Shown: positions 36,401 to 50,354, counted from the first letter of the stretch. The stretch is DNA of 64,000 nucleotides from Manihot esculenta (GCF_001659605.2 NC_035177.2:34054136-34118135); one strand, 5' to 3'. The notes: generated by a model from the letters alone, not told the origin. Program-made: numbers and translations.

Positions 36401-38571
36401 ATAATATTTTATTATAATATATTATTTGGGGTCGGGTGTTAAATGATAGTTGAAATGGGTGTTTGCCTTGTTAAGTAAGCGGGCATTATTTGTTTTGTTT
36501 TTTTTTTAAAAATTGTGCTCATAATTTAATTTTTTTTATTTTTTATTATTAATATATTTTTATTAATTTTAACATATTATTATAATTAAATAATATTAGT
36601 TATAAATTTATTTACTGTTATTAAATATGTTTACAAAGTATTGAATTAAATCATTAATAAAAAAATAAATAAATAAGTTAATTAATTAATATAAATATTT
36701 AAAATTATAAAAATTAAATTTACTTTTTTATTAGACTGCTATTTGATTTGATATATATATATATTTGAAATGAATGATAGATATTCAGACCTGTATGATT
36801 CAGAAGATGATGACGACGATGAAGCTCGAGGCATATTAAGTCCCTGAAAACTTGATGAATGATAGATATTCAAATCTGTATGATTCAGAACATGATGACG
36901 ACTTTGAAGCTCGAGGCATATTAAGTCCCTGGAAACTTGATGATTCAGAAGATGATGATGACGGATGAAGCTCGAGGCATATTAAGTCCCTGGAAACTTG
37001 ATGATTCAGAAGATGATGATGACGAATGAGTCCGAGGCTTAAATATGGAGTCCGAGGCTTAAATATGGAGTCCAAGGCATATGCAATTTAAATCTGAACT
37101 TATAGCTATCACTAATAAAAATTTTATTTGTAAAATTTTTGCCAATCACGATTAATTGAAACTAAGTAGAAGGCACCATATGCTTAATTAGAGTTGTATA
37201 TAGTTCTTGTAAATTTGATAGTTCTTGTAAATTCGATTCTTCTTGTAAATTTTAATAGAATTGAAATCATATCGAAATTCTAAGAGAAAAGAAATTAGAG
37301 AGTTTAGAAATCGAATCGAATTTATCTCGTTATTTAATTTGAGTTAAATTTTTTTATTAAAAGTTATATTGATATTAAAAAATTAATATTAAATTAATAT
37401 TATATATATTTTTAAATAATTTATAATAATATTATAATTCTAATATATATTTTCTTGTCATTTTATATTACATATAATTTTAATAAAATTACGTACATGT
37501 ATATTTGTAATAATATTTAATTTTTAAATTTTTTTATCATTTTATTTTTATTATATTATATCTAAATAAATTAAATATATATAAAATATTATACTATTAA
37601 AAAATAAATTATTAAAATAATTACATATATATTTATAATTGTTATTATTATCTATATAAAATATTATACTATTAATTTTTATAATATTTTTATATATTAA
37701 AAATATTTTTATAAAATATAATAACTATTTATAACTGGTCTTAATATTTTGTAAAATTATAAAATAACATTAAACGTGTATAAAATTACTGATACTATTT
37801 AATTATAAAATTATTATATTAATTTATTAAAATAATAAAAAATTTTATCACTAGATAAATGTATACTTTATGATTAAATTATTTTTATACGTTTAATAGC
37901 AACATAATATTAATTAAAATTCTGAAATTATATAATATTAATAATTTTTTATTTAAATATTAATAATAAAATCTATTAAATATTTATATATTAAAATTAT
38001 AAAAAATATTTATTATTATAAAAATATAATATAAATAATATTATTAAATTAATATAATATAAATATATTATTATAATATATTAATAAATAAAAAATAAAA
38101 AATTAAATCATTTCCTAAATCACTCTAAACGGGGCGAAGTCATTATTATTATTATTATTATTTTAAGAATAGCCATAGTGTAACTCACAGTTGCATTCGA
38201 CTATCATTTAAATTTTTTTATTTTTTAATTATTAAAATATTATAATAATATAAATTAATTAATATATTATTTTTATATTATATTAATTTAATAATTTTAT
38301 TTATATTATATTTTTTAATAATAATTTTTTTATAATATATTTTATTAATTTTATTGGATGGTTATTATGCGGTCGCAAATATTTATGAAATAATATTAAT
38401 TTTATGATACTGAATATCATTATAGAATAATATTAATTTTATAATTTTGAAATTATATAATGTCAGTAATATTTTTAATTTAAATATTAATAATAAAATA
38501 TAATATATTTTATATATTAATATTTAAAATTATAGAACAAAATTATTTTGTGATTAAATATTGTATTCAGT
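33412..38571. repeat. AT-rich backbone repeats between CAP-H2 copies 1 and 2
   Basis: Three backbone units (markers near 33970, 35157 and 36428; spacings about 1.19 and 1.27 kb), then the acidic module at 36780-37090. After that comes the AT block with the ACGTACATGTATATTTG marker. The order repeats that of 28.4-32 kb, so the region from about 30.1 kb to 36.8 kb is one large repeat unit of about 6.7-6.9 kb. Confidence 0.8.
36780..37090 (+). repeat. minisatellite made from the CAP-H2 acidic exon module
   Basis: Four tandem versions of a 60-75-bp unit of the form GATTCAGAAGATGATGATGA, then GCTCGAGGCATATTAAGTCC, then TGGAAACTTGAT. They are followed by two copies of GAGTCCGAGGCTTAAATATG. Each unit could encode a DDSEDDDD-type acidic string, but frames are interrupted by stops. 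It corresponds to the single module at 30090-30255, expanded locally. Confidence 0.75.
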
Positions 38572-38776
38572 TGCCCATTTATTGGGAGCCACTATGTCAT
38601 TAGTACTCTTGTTGATTTTATGCATTTGGAATAGACAGGAGCAATCAGAGGGCACATCAGTTTAGCCAGAGCAAAGTGGTTCCCATAATGATCAATTTTG
38701 GTGCCTATGTCCCTGGGTTTAAATACTTCACTCTATATGATGATACTATGATGTAAATATCAGCTAAATTGTTCAT
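38572..38776 (+). pseudogene. CAP-H2 copy 2, exon-2 part, separated from the rest
   Basis: Carries the end of intron 1, a shortened exon 2 (ACAGGAGCAATCAGAGGG then internal deletions) and the start of intron 2 up to AAATTGTTCAT. At 38777 it breaks into AT-rich backbone. The last 55 or so bases (ATACTTCACTCTATATG...TTGTTCAT) are present again at 39576, where copy 2 resumes. Confidence 0.82.
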
Positions 38777-39575
38777 ATTTTTATTGGGTTGTGCATAGTT
38801 CTTGTGATTGTAATTCAATTGAAAAATCGTATCCAAATTATATAAAAAAAATAAATAGTATAAAAATAGAATCGAATTTATCTCGTTATTTAATTCAAGT
38901 TAAGATTTTTTATAAAAATCATACCTAATCGTAATCATATAAAAAAATTAATATTAAATTAATATTATATATGCAAAATATATAATTTACTATTTTATTT
39001 ACTATTTTTCAACAGCTTTAATTTTTTATTATATTTTTTTATTTTATAATTTTTACTATTTTTTAATTATTATAAAATTGTTATTGATTTTATTTTTTTT
39101 AATTCTATTTATATTTATTTTATTTTTAAAAATTTTTAAAAGTTTTTTAATACTTAATAAAAATTATATATTTAAAATAAATATAATTAAAAATTAAAAA
39201 ATATTTTTTAATATATATATATATAAATAAAATAAATAAAAATTATGAGAATAAAAAATGAGTTACATTATTTTTTGCAATTGGAGCATTATGTTTTTAC
39301 TCCAACATTTTAAGGATTAAAAGATCTAGTTTGGATTGATACGGTAAAAGTTGAACGAAAGAAAAATATTTTCTAAAATAATTTAAAGGAAAACAAATTT
39401 TAATTTAAAATTATTTTATATATATTTTAATTAAAATTTAAAATTAATTTAAAAAATTTAAAGGAAAACATACTTTGTAGAATTATGAAATAACATTAAA
39501 CGTGTATAAAATTACTGATACCATGTAATTGCAGAATTACTATATTAATCTATTACTGATACTATGTAATTGCAG
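38777..39575. repeat. AT-rich spacer splitting CAP-H2 copy 2
   Basis: About 800 bases of backbone, starting TTTTTATTGGGTTGTGCATAG. It ends in two direct copies of a short segment around ACTGATACTATGTAATTGCAGA. This ending is shared by the spacer before copies 3, 4 and 6. Confidence 0.75.
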
Positions 39576-40190
39576 ACATACTTCACTTTATATGGTGATG
39601 CTATGATGCAAATATCAGCTAAATTGTTCATTATAAGGCAGTGGAAGTAAGGAATTCCTTAGATACTTTAACTAGTAAAGATGCTTTTTTATATCACTTT
39701 GTGAAACCACCAGCAAACCTTGTTGTTCTTGAAGGTGACTGCTTGGATACCAGTGGTAGAGAATTAGAATCATACCTAGTATGACTTATGTTTGCACATT
39801 TCCTATATTATGAATTTTCTATCTGCCTGACCCTTGTCTTTTTTTCCATACTTTGTAGTTAGCCACCAATGATCTTTACAGAGATTTTATTCTTTTAGAT
39901 CCATGCGATTCCATGGCAGTAGATGATTTTTTGAAGGGAGATGAAACTGGAAAAAGTACCAAACAGTACTTATAAGGGAAGCTCAACTTGCAAGAGCTTT
40001 CAGTCTCCCACGAGACTTCCAGAGAAGTGCACACAACTACCGCGAGGAAAGAATCTGGATGAAAATCTCAACCGACCTCCTATGGCTGATTAAAGTGTTG
40101 GAGTGAATAACTGTAATGTAAAGCCCATATGAAGATGATGATGACTAAGATGGAACTCGAGGCATATGAAACTTAAATTTGGTCTAATGG
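39576..40190 (+). pseudogene. CAP-H2 fragment copy 2, exons 3-4
   Basis: Begins inside intron 2 (CATACTTCACT). Exon 3 is open through [18 protein letters not shown] and ends at a GTATGAC donor. Exon 4 starts after TTTGTAG with [17 protein letters not shown] and then changes frame. The acidic end is shortened: CCCATAT joins directly to GAAGATGATGATG, removing about 105 bases present in copy 1. The stretch reads GACTAAGATGG here where its sisters read GACAAAGATGG. Confidence 0.85.
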
Positions 40191-42202
40191 TTACCGCTAA
40201 AAAGAAGATTTTATTTTTAAAATCTTTGTCAATCGCGACCGATTGAAATTTAGTAGAGCCACCATATGCTTTAATTAGGGTCGTGTATGGTTCTTGTGAG
40301 TTCTATACAAAATTAATATTAAATTAATATTATATATGCCAAATGAATAATTTATTATTTTATTTGTTATTTTTTAATTGCTTTAATTTTTTATTATATT
40401 TTTTATTTTATTATTTTTAATTATTTTTTTCATAATTATATTTAATTTTATTTTATTTTAAAAATTTTTAAAATTTTTTAATATTTAATAAAATTTATAT
40501 ATTTAAAATAAATATAATTAAAAGTTAAAAAATATATTTTTTAATGTATCTAAAAAAATAAAATAAATAAAAATTACAGAATGAAAAATGAGATACTATT
40601 ATTTTTTGCAATTAGAGCATTATGTCTTTACTCCAACATCTTAAAAATTAAATTATCTAGTTTGGATTGATACGGAAAAAGTTGAAGGAAAGAAAAATAT
40701 TTTCTAAAAAACGTTAACATTATTTTAATTTAAATATATTTTTATACTCTTTCCCCAACTTTGAAAACCATTTTCCAAATCAAATTTAAAATACTTTCTT
40801 ATTTTTTTATTTTTCTTTATTATGTTTGAATTAATAAAAATAAAATATTTAGAATTATAGAATAAAATTATTATATTTTTAATATAATATAAATATTAAT
40901 TTATAATATTTTATAATAATATATTATTTGGGGTCGGGTGTTAAATAATAATCCAAAAGTGTGTTTGGCGTTTGTTAAATAGGCGGGTATTATTTGTTTT
41001 GTTTTTTTTAAATTGCGGCCATAATTTAATTTTTTTATTTTTTAATTATTAATATATTATAATAAAATGTTTATATTTTATTAATTTAATATATTATTAT
41101 AATATATTAAATTAATTTTAACATATTATTATAATAATATTATAATTAGATAATACTAATTATAAATTTATTTACTGTTATTAAATATATGTACAAGAGA
41201 ATTGAATTAAATAATTAATAAATAAATAAATTAATTAATTAATATGAATATTTAAAATTATAAAAATCAAATTTATTTTTTATTGGACTGCTATTTAAAA
41301 TTATAGAATAAAATTATGTTGTAATTTAAATAATTAATGAATAAATAAATTAATTAATTGATTAATTAATATGGATATTTAAAATTATAAAAATTAAATT
41401 TATTTTTTATTGGGTTGTGCATAGTTCTTGTGGTTGTAATTCAATTGAAAAATCGTATACAAATTATAAAAAAAAATAAATTGTATAAAAATCGAATCGA
41501 ATTTATCTCGTTATTTAATTCAAGTTAAGATTTTTTATAAAAATCGTACCTAATCGAAACCATATAAAAAAATTAATATTAAATTAATATTATATATGCG
41601 AAATATATAATTTACTATTTTATTTACTATTTTTCAATAGCTTTAATTTTTTATTATATTTTTTTATTTTATAATTTTTACTATTTTTTAATTATTATAA
41701 AATTGTTATTTATTTTATTTTTATAATTCTATTTATATTTATTTTATTTTTAAAAATTTTTAAAAGTTTTTTAATACTTAATAAAATTTATATATTTAAA
41801 ATAAATATAATTAAAAATTAAAAAATATTTTTTTAATATATATATATATAAATAAAATAAATAAAAATTATGAGAATAAAAAATGAGTTACATTATTTTT
41901 TGCAATTGGAGCATTATGTTTTTACTCCAACATTTTAAGGATTAAAAGATCTAGTTTGGATTGATACGGTAAAAGTTGAACGAAAGAAAAATATTTTTTA
42001 AAATAATTTAAAGGAAAATAAATTTTAATTTAAAATTATTTTTATATATATTTTAATTAAAATTTAAAATTAATTTAAAAAATTTAAAGGAAAACATACT
42101 TTGTAGAATTATGAAATAACATTAAACGTGTATAAAATTACTGATACTATGTAATTGCAGAATTACTATATTAATCTATTACTGATACTATGTAATTGCA
42201 GA
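40191..42202. repeat. AT-rich spacer between CAP-H2 copies 2 and 3
   Basis: Backbone with the GGGGTCGGGTGTTAAATAAT marker near 40930 and two versions of the CTAGTTTGGATTGATACGG text (about 40660 and 41955). It closely resembles the spacer at 42753-44778, so the two units are recent duplicates. Confidence 0.8.
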
Positions 42203-42752
42203 CATACTTCACTTTATATGGTGATGCTATGATGCAAATATCAGCTAAATTGTTCATTATAAGGCAGTGGAAGTAAGGAATTTGTTGTTCTTGAAGGTGA
42301 CTGCTTGGATACCAGTGGTAGAGAATTAGAATCATACCTAGTATGACTTATGTTTGCACATTTCCTATATTATGAATTTTCTATCTGCCTGACACTTGTC
42401 TTTTTCTGCATACTTTGTAGTTAGCCACCAATGATCTTTACATAGATTTTATTCTTTTAGATCCATGCGATTCCATGGCAGTGGATGATTTTTTGAAGGG
42501 AGATGAAACTGGAAAAAGTACCAAACATTACTTATAAGGGAAGCTCAACTTGCAAGAGCTTTCAGTCTCCCACAAGACTTACACAGAAGTGCACACAACT
42601 ACCGCGAGGAAAGAATCTGGATGAAAATCTCAACCGACCTCCTATGGTTGATTACAGTGTTGGAGTGAATAACTGTAATGTAAAGCCCATATGAAGATGA
42701 TGATGACAAAGATGGAACTCGAGGCATATGAAACTTAAATTTGGTCTAATGG
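42203..42752 (+). pseudogene. CAP-H2 fragment copy 3
   Basis: Same layout as copy 2, but exon 3 has lost about 65 bases: GTAAGGAATT joins directly to TGTTGTTCTTGAAGG, deleting the HFVKPPA part. Exon 4 is present with the common frame change and the short acidic end (AACTCGAGGCATATGAAAC form). Confidence 0.85.
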
Positions 42753-44778
42753 TTACCACTAAAAAGAAGATTTTATTTTTAAAATCTTTGTCAATCGCGA
42801 CCGATTGAAATTTAGTAGAGCCACCATATGCTTTAATTAGGGTCTTGTATGGTTCTTGTGAGTTCTATACAAAATTAATATTAAATTAATATTATATATG
42901 CCAAATGTATAATTTATTATTTTATTTGTTATTTTTTAATTGCTTTAATTTTTTATTATTTTTTTATTTTATAATTTTTATTATTTTTAATTATTTTTTT
43001 TCATAATTCTATTTTATTTTATTTTATTTTAAAAATTTTTAAAATTTTTTAATATTTAATAAAATTTATATATTTAAAATAAATATAATTAAAAGTTAAA
43101 AAATATATTTTTTAATGTATCTAAAAAAATAAAATAAATAAAAATTATAGAATGAAAAATGAGATACTATTATTTTTTGCAATTAGAGCATTATGTCTTT
43201 ACTCCAACATCTTAAAAATTAAATTATCTAGTTTGGATTGATACGGAAAAAGTTGAAGGAAAGAAAAATATTTTCTAAAAAACGTTAACATTATTTTAAT
43301 TTAAAATTATTTTTATACTCTTTCCCAACTTTGAAAACCATTTTGCAAATCAAATTTAAAATACTTTCTTATTTTTTTATTTTTCTTTATTATGTTTGAA
43401 TTAATAAAAATAAAATATTTAGAATTATAGAATAAAATTATTATATTTTTAATATAATATAAATATTAATTTATAATATTTTATTATAATATATTATTTG
43501 GGGTCGGGTGTTAAATAATAATCCAAAAGTGTGTTTGGCGTTTGTTAAATAGGCGGGTATTATTTGTTTTGTTTTTTTTAAATTGCGGCCATAATTTAAT
43601 TTTTTTATTTTTTAATTATTAATATATTATAATAAAATATATATATTTTATAAATTTAATATATTATTATAATATATTAAATTAATTTTAACATATTATT
43701 ATAATAATATTATAATTAGATAATACTAATTATAAATTTATTTACTGTTATTAAATATATGTACAAGAGTATTGAATTAAATAATTAATAAATAAATAAA
43801 TAAATTAATTAATATGAATATTTAAAATTATAAAAATCAAATTTATTTTTTATTAGACTGCTATTTAAAATTATAGAATAAAATTATGTTGTAATTTAAA
43901 TAATTAATGAATAAATAAATAAATTAATTGATTAATTAATATGGATATTTAAAATTATAAAAATTAAATTTATTTTTTATTGGGTTGTGCATAGTTCTTG
44001 TGGTTGTAATTCAATTGAAAAATCGTATACAAATTATATAAAAAAAATAAATTGTATAAAAATCGAATCGAATTTATCTCGTTATTTAATTCAAGTTAAG
44101 ATTTTTTATAAAAATCGTACCTAATCGAAACCATATAAAAAAATTAATATTAAATTAATATTATATATGCGAAATATATAATTTACTATTTTATTTACTA
44201 TTTTTCAATAGCTTTAATTTTTTATTATATTTTTTTATTTTATAATTTTTACTATTTTTTAATTATTATAAAATTGTTATTTATTTTATTTTTTATAATT
44301 CTATTTATATTTATTTTATTTTTAAAAATTTTTAAAAGTTTTTTAATACTTAATAAAATTTATATATTTAAAATAAATATAATTAAAAATTAAAAAATAT
44401 TTTTTTAATATATATATATATATAAATAAAATAAATAAAAATTATGAGAATAAAAAATGAGTTACATTATTTTTTGCAATTGGAGCATTATGTTTTTACT
44501 CCAACATTTTAAGGATTAAAAGATCTAGTTTGGATTGATACGGTAAAAGTTGAGCGAAAGAAAAATATTTTCTAAAATAATTTAAAGGAAAACAAATTTT
44601 AAATTAAAATTATTTTTATATATATTTTAATTAAAATTTAAAATTAATTTAAAAAATTTAAAGGAAAACATACTTTGTAAAATTATGAAATAACATTAAA
44701 CGTGTATAAAATTACACTGATACCATGTAATTGCAGAATTACTATATTAATCTATTACTGATACTATGTAATTGCAGA
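42753..44778. repeat. AT-rich spacer between CAP-H2 copies 3 and 4
   Basis: Near-identical to 40191-42202 by eye, with the marker near 43500. It ends with the duplicated ACTGATAC...GTAATTGCAGA segment. Confidence 0.8.
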
Positions 44779-45392
44779 CATATTTCACTCTATATGGTGA
44801 TGCTATGATGCAAATATCAGCTAAATTGTTCATTATAAGGCAGTGGAAGTAAGGAATTCCTTAGATACTTCAACTAGTAAAGATGCTTTTTTCTAACCAC
44901 CGGCAAACCTTGTTGTTCTTGAAGGTGACTGCTTGGATACCAGTGGTGATGGTAGAGAATTAAAATCATACCTAGTATGACTTATGTTTGCACATTTCCT
45001 ATATTATGAATTTCTATCTGCCTGATTTCAGACACTTGTTTTTTTCTACATACTTTGTAGTTAGCCACCAATGATCTTTACAGAGATTTTATTATATTAG
45101 ATCCATGTGATTCCATGGCAGTAGATGATTTTTTGAAGGGAGATGAAATTGGAAAAAGTACCAAACAGTACTTATAAGGGAAGCTCAACTTGCAAGAGCT
45201 TTTAGTCTCCCACAAGACTTCCAGAGAAGTGCACACAACTACTGCGAGGAAAAAATCTGGATTAAAATCTCAACCGACCTCCTATGGCTGATTACAGTGT
45301 TGGAGTGAATAACTGTAATGTAAAACCCATATGAAGATGATGATGACAAAGATGGAACTCGAGGCATATGAAACTTAAATTTGGTCTAATAG
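44779..45392 (+). pseudogene. CAP-H2 fragment copy 4
   Basis: Has the end of intron 2 including TTATAAGGCAGTGGAAG, then exon 3 with a short deletion after AAAGATGCTTTTTTCTA that removes part of the HFVKP text. Intron 3 carries a small insertion (TTTCAGACACTTG). Exon 4 shows the shared frame change and short acidic end (AACTCGAGGCATATGAAAC form). Confidence 0.85.
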
Positions 45393-47594
45393 TTACCACT
45401 AAAAAGAAGATTTTATTTTTAAAATTTTTGTCAATCGCGACCGATTGAAATTTAGTAGAGCCACCATATGCTTTAATTAGGGTCTTGTATGGTTCTTGTG
45501 AGTTCTATACAAAATTAATATTAAATTAATATTATATATGCCAAATGTATAATTTATTATTTTATTTGTTATTTTTTAATTGCTTTAATTTTTTATTATA
45601 TTTATTATTTTATAATTTTTATTATTTTTAATTATTTTTTTTCATAATTCTATTTAATTTTATTTTATTTTTAAAATTTTTTAATATTTAATAAAATTTA
45701 TATATTTAAAATAAATATAATTAAAAGTTAAAAAATATATTTTTTAATGTATCTAAAAAAATAAAATAAATAAAAATTATAGAATGAAAAATGAGATACT
45801 ATTATTTTTTGCAATTAGAGCATTATGTCTTTACTCCAACATCTTAAAAATTAAATTATCTAGTTTGGATTGATACGGAAAAAGTTGAAGGAAAGAAAAA
45901 TATTTTCTAAAAAAGTTAACATTATTTTAATTTAAAATTATTTTTATACTCTTTCCCCAACTTTGAAAACCCATTTTGCAAATCAAATTTAAAATACTTT
46001 CTTATTTTTTTATTTTTCTTTATTATGTTTGAATTAATAAAAATAAAATATTTAGAATTATAGAATAAAATTATTATATATTTAATATAATATAAATATT
46101 AATTTATAATATTTTATTATAATATATTATTTGGGGTCGGATGTTAAATAATAATCGAAAAGGGTGTTTGGCGTCTGTTAAATAGGCGGATATTATTTGT
46201 TTTATTTTTTTTCAATTGTGACCATTATTTAATTTTTTTTATTTTTTAATTATTAATATATTATAATAAAATATTTATATTTTATTAATTTAATATATCA
46301 CTATAATATATTTTATTTATTTTAACATATTATTATAATAATATTATAATTAGATAATACTAATTATAAATTTATTTACTGTTATTAAATACATGTACAA
46401 GAGTATTCAATTAAATAATTAATAAATAAATAAATAAATAAATTACTTAATTAATATGAATATTTAAAATTATAAAAATTAAATTTATTTTTTATTGCAT
46501 TACTATTTAAAATTATAGAATAAAATTAGGTGGTAATTTAAATAATTAATGAATAAATAAATTAATTAATTGATTAATTAATATGAATATTTAAAATTAC
46601 AAAAATTAAATTTATTTTTTTTATTGAATTGTGCATGATTCTTGTGGTTCAAATTCAATTGAAAAATCTTATCGAAATCATATAAAAAAAATAAAAAATA
46701 AAAAATTAATAGTGTACAAATTGAATCGAATTTATCTCGTTATTTAATTCAAGTTAAAATTTTTTATAAAAATCGTACCTAATCGAAAATATATAAAATA
46801 ATTAATATTAAATCAATATTATATATCCGAAAGATATAATTTACTATTTTATTTGCTATTTTTTAATAGTTTTAATTTTTTATTATATTTTTTTATTTTA
46901 TAATTTTTATTATTTTTTAATTATTATAAAATTGTTATTAATTTTATTTTTTATAATTCTATTTTATTTTATTTTATTTTTAAAAATTTTTAATTTTTTT
47001 TTAATATTTAATAAAAATGATATATTTAAAATAAATTTAATTAAAAATTAAAAAATATTTTGTAATTCTAATATATATTTTGTAATCGAATCGAATATAT
47101 ATTTTGTAATTCTAATATATATTTTGTAATCGAATCAAATTTATCTCTTTATTTAATTTGAGTTAAGATTTTTTATTAAAATTTATACCGATATTAAAAA
47201 AATAATTTATAATAATATTATAATTCTATTATATATTTTCAGTGATGCATTTTATATTACATATAAATTGTATGTGTGCAATAACATTTAATTTTTAAAT
47301 ATTTTTTACCATTTTATTTTTATTATATTATATGTAAATAGATTATATATATATATATAATATTATACTATTAAAATATAAATTATTAAAATAATTACAT
47401 ATATATTTATAATTGTTATTATTATCTATATAAAATATTATACTATTAATTTTTATAATATCTTTATAAAATATAATAATTAATCTTAGTACTTTGTAGA
47501 ATTATGAAATAACATTAAACGTGTATAAAATTACTGATACTATGTAATTGCAGAATTATTATATTAATATATTACTGATACTATGTAATTGCAG
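45393..47594. repeat. AT-rich spacer between CAP-H2 copies 4 and 5 (type II end)
   Basis: Starts like the preceding spacers (marker near 46133). Its right end is different: short repeats of TTTTGTAATTCTAATATATA and GTAATCGAATCGAA (47055-47150) lead into the AT block with TTGTATGTGTGCAATAACAT. The same right end occurs before copies 7 and 8. Confidence 0.8.
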
Positions 47595-48199
47595 ACATAC
47601 TTCACTCTATATGGTGATGCTATGATGCAAATATCAGAATTCCTTAGATACTTCAACTAGTAAAGATGCTTCTTTTTATCACTTTGTGAAACCACCAGCA
47701 AACCTTGTTGTTCTTGAAGGTGATTGCTTGGATACCAATGGTGATGGTAGAGAATTAGAATCATACCTAGTATATCTTATGTTTGCACATTTCCTATATT
47801 TATGAATTTTCTATCTGCTTGATTTGTTTTTTTCTGCTTGATTTGTTTTTTTCTGCATACTTTATAGTTAGCCACTAATGATCTTTACAGAGATTTTATT
47901 CTTTTAGATCCATGCGATTCCGTGGTAGTGGATGATTTTTTAAAGGGAGATGAAACTGAGAAAAGTATCAAACAGTACTTATAGGGGAAGCTCAACTTGC
48001 AAGAGCTTTCAGTCCCCCCACAAACTTCCAGGGAAGTAGACACAACTATGGCTTGGAAAGAACCTGGATGAAAATCTCAACCAACCTCCTATTGCTGATT
48101 ACAGTGTTGGAGTGAATAACTGTAATGTAGAGCCCATATGAAGATGATGATGACAAAGATGGAATCCGAGGCATACCAAACTTATATTTGGTCTAATGG
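47595..48199 (+). pseudogene. CAP-H2 fragment copy 5
   Basis: Intron 2 is shortened: AAATATCAG joins GAATTCCTTAGATAC, removing about 35 bases that include the exon-3 acceptor, a deletion shared with copies 7 and 8. Exon 3 keeps [18 protein letters not shown]. Exon 4 has the common frame change. The acidic end is of the AATCCGAGGCATACCAAAC form. Confidence 0.85.
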
Positions 48200-50354
48200 T
48201 TATCACTAAAAAGAAGATTTTATTTTTAAAATCTTTATCAATCGCGACCAATTGAAATTTAGTATAGCCATCATATGCTTTAATTATGATTGCGCATGGT
48301 TTTTGTGAGTTCTAATTGAGTTGAACAACCGTACTCAAATCTTATATGAAAAAAAAAATTGATAGTGTAACTCGTTTAAATTAGGATTTTTTATTAAGAA
48401 TCGTAACAAATGGAAACTGTATACAAAATTAATATTAAATTAATATTATATATGGCAAATGTATAATTTATTATTTTATTTGTTACTTTTTTAATTGCTT
48501 TATTTTTTATTATATTTTTTTATTTTATAATTTTTATTATTTTTAATTATTTTAAAATTGTTATTTATTTTATTTTTCATAATTCTATTTTATTTTATTT
48601 TATTTTTAAAAATTTTTAAAATTTTTTAATATTTAATAAAATTTATATATTTAAAATAAATATAATTAAAAGTTAAAAAAATATTTTTTAATGTATATAA
48701 AAAAATAAAATAGATAAAAATTATAGAATGAAAAATGAGATACTATTATTTTTTGCAATTAGAACATTATGTCTTTACTCCAACATCTTAAAAATTAAAT
48801 TATCTAGTTTGGATTGATACAGAAAAAGTTGAAGGAAAGAAAAATATTTTCTAAAAAATGTTGATTTAAAGAAAAATATTATTTTAATTTAAAATTATTT
48901 TTATACTCTTTCCCCAACTTTGAAAAGCCATTTTGCAAATCAAATTTAAAATACTTCTTTTTTTTTCTTTATTATGTTTGAATTAATAAAAATAAAATAT
49001 TTAGAATTATAGAATAAAATTATTATATTTTTAATATAATATAAATATTAATTTATAATATTTTATTATAATATATTATTTGAGGTCGGGTGTTAAATAA
49101 TAATCGAAAAGTGTGTTTGGCGTTTGTTAAATAGGCGGGTATTATTTGTTTTGTTTTTTTAAATTGCGGCCGTAATTTAATTTTTTTATTTTATAATTAT
49201 TAATATATTATAATAAAATATTTATATTTTATTAATTTAATATATTATTATAATATATTTTATTAATTTTAATATATTATTATAATAATATTATAATTAG
49301 ATAATACTAATTATAAATTTATTTACTGTTATTAAATATATGTACAAGAGTATTGAATTAAATAATTAATAAATAAATTAATTAATTAATTAATATGAAT
49401 ATATAAAATTATAAAAATCAAATTTATTTTTTATTGGACTGCTATTTAAAATTATAGAATAAAATTATGTTATAATTTAAATAATTAATGAATAAATAAA
49501 TTAATTAATTGATTAATTAATATGGATATTTAAAATTATAAAAATTAAATTTATTTTTTATTGGGTTGTGCATAGTTGTTGTGGTTATGGTTATAATTCA
49601 ATTGAAAAATCGTATCCAAATTATATAAAAAAAATAAATAGTATAAAAATCGAATTGAATTTATGTCGTTATTTAATTCAAGTTAAGATTTTTTATAAAA
49701 ATCTTACCTAATCGAAACCATATAAAAAAATTAATATTAAATTAATATTATATATGCGAAATATATAATTTACTATTTTATTTACTATTTTTCAATAGCT
49801 TTAATTTTTTATTATATTTTTTATTTTATAATTTTTACTATTTTTTAATTATTAAAAAATTGTTATTTATTTTATTTTTTATAATTCTATTTATATTTAT
49901 TTTATTTTTAAAAATTTTTAAAATTTTTTTAATACTTAATAAAAATTACATATTTAAAATAAATATAATTAAAAATTAAAAAATATTTTTTAATATATAT
50001 ATATAAATAAAATAAATAAAAATTATGAGAATAAAAAATGAGTTACATTATTTTTTGCAATTGGAGCATTATGTTTTTACTACAACATTTTAAGGTTTAA
50101 AAGATCTAGTTTGGATTGATTGGTAAAAGTTTACCGAAAGGAAAATATTTTCTAAAATAATTTAAAGGAAAACAAATTTTAATTTAAAATTATTTTATAT
50201 ATATTTTAATTAAAATTTAAAATTAATTTAAAAAATTTAAAGGAAAACATACTTTGTAGAATTATGAAATAACATTAAACGTGTATAAAATTACTGATAC
50301 CATGTAATTGCAGAATTACTATATTAATCTATTACTTATACTATGTAATTGCAG
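48200..50354. repeat. AT-rich spacer between CAP-H2 copies 5 and 6
   Basis: Begins with a GAGTTGAACAACCGTACTCA segment seen only after copies 5, 6 and 8. The backbone marker is near 49083. It ends with the type I right end (AATTTAAAGGAAAACATACT, then the duplicated GTAATTGCAGA segment). Confidence 0.8.
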
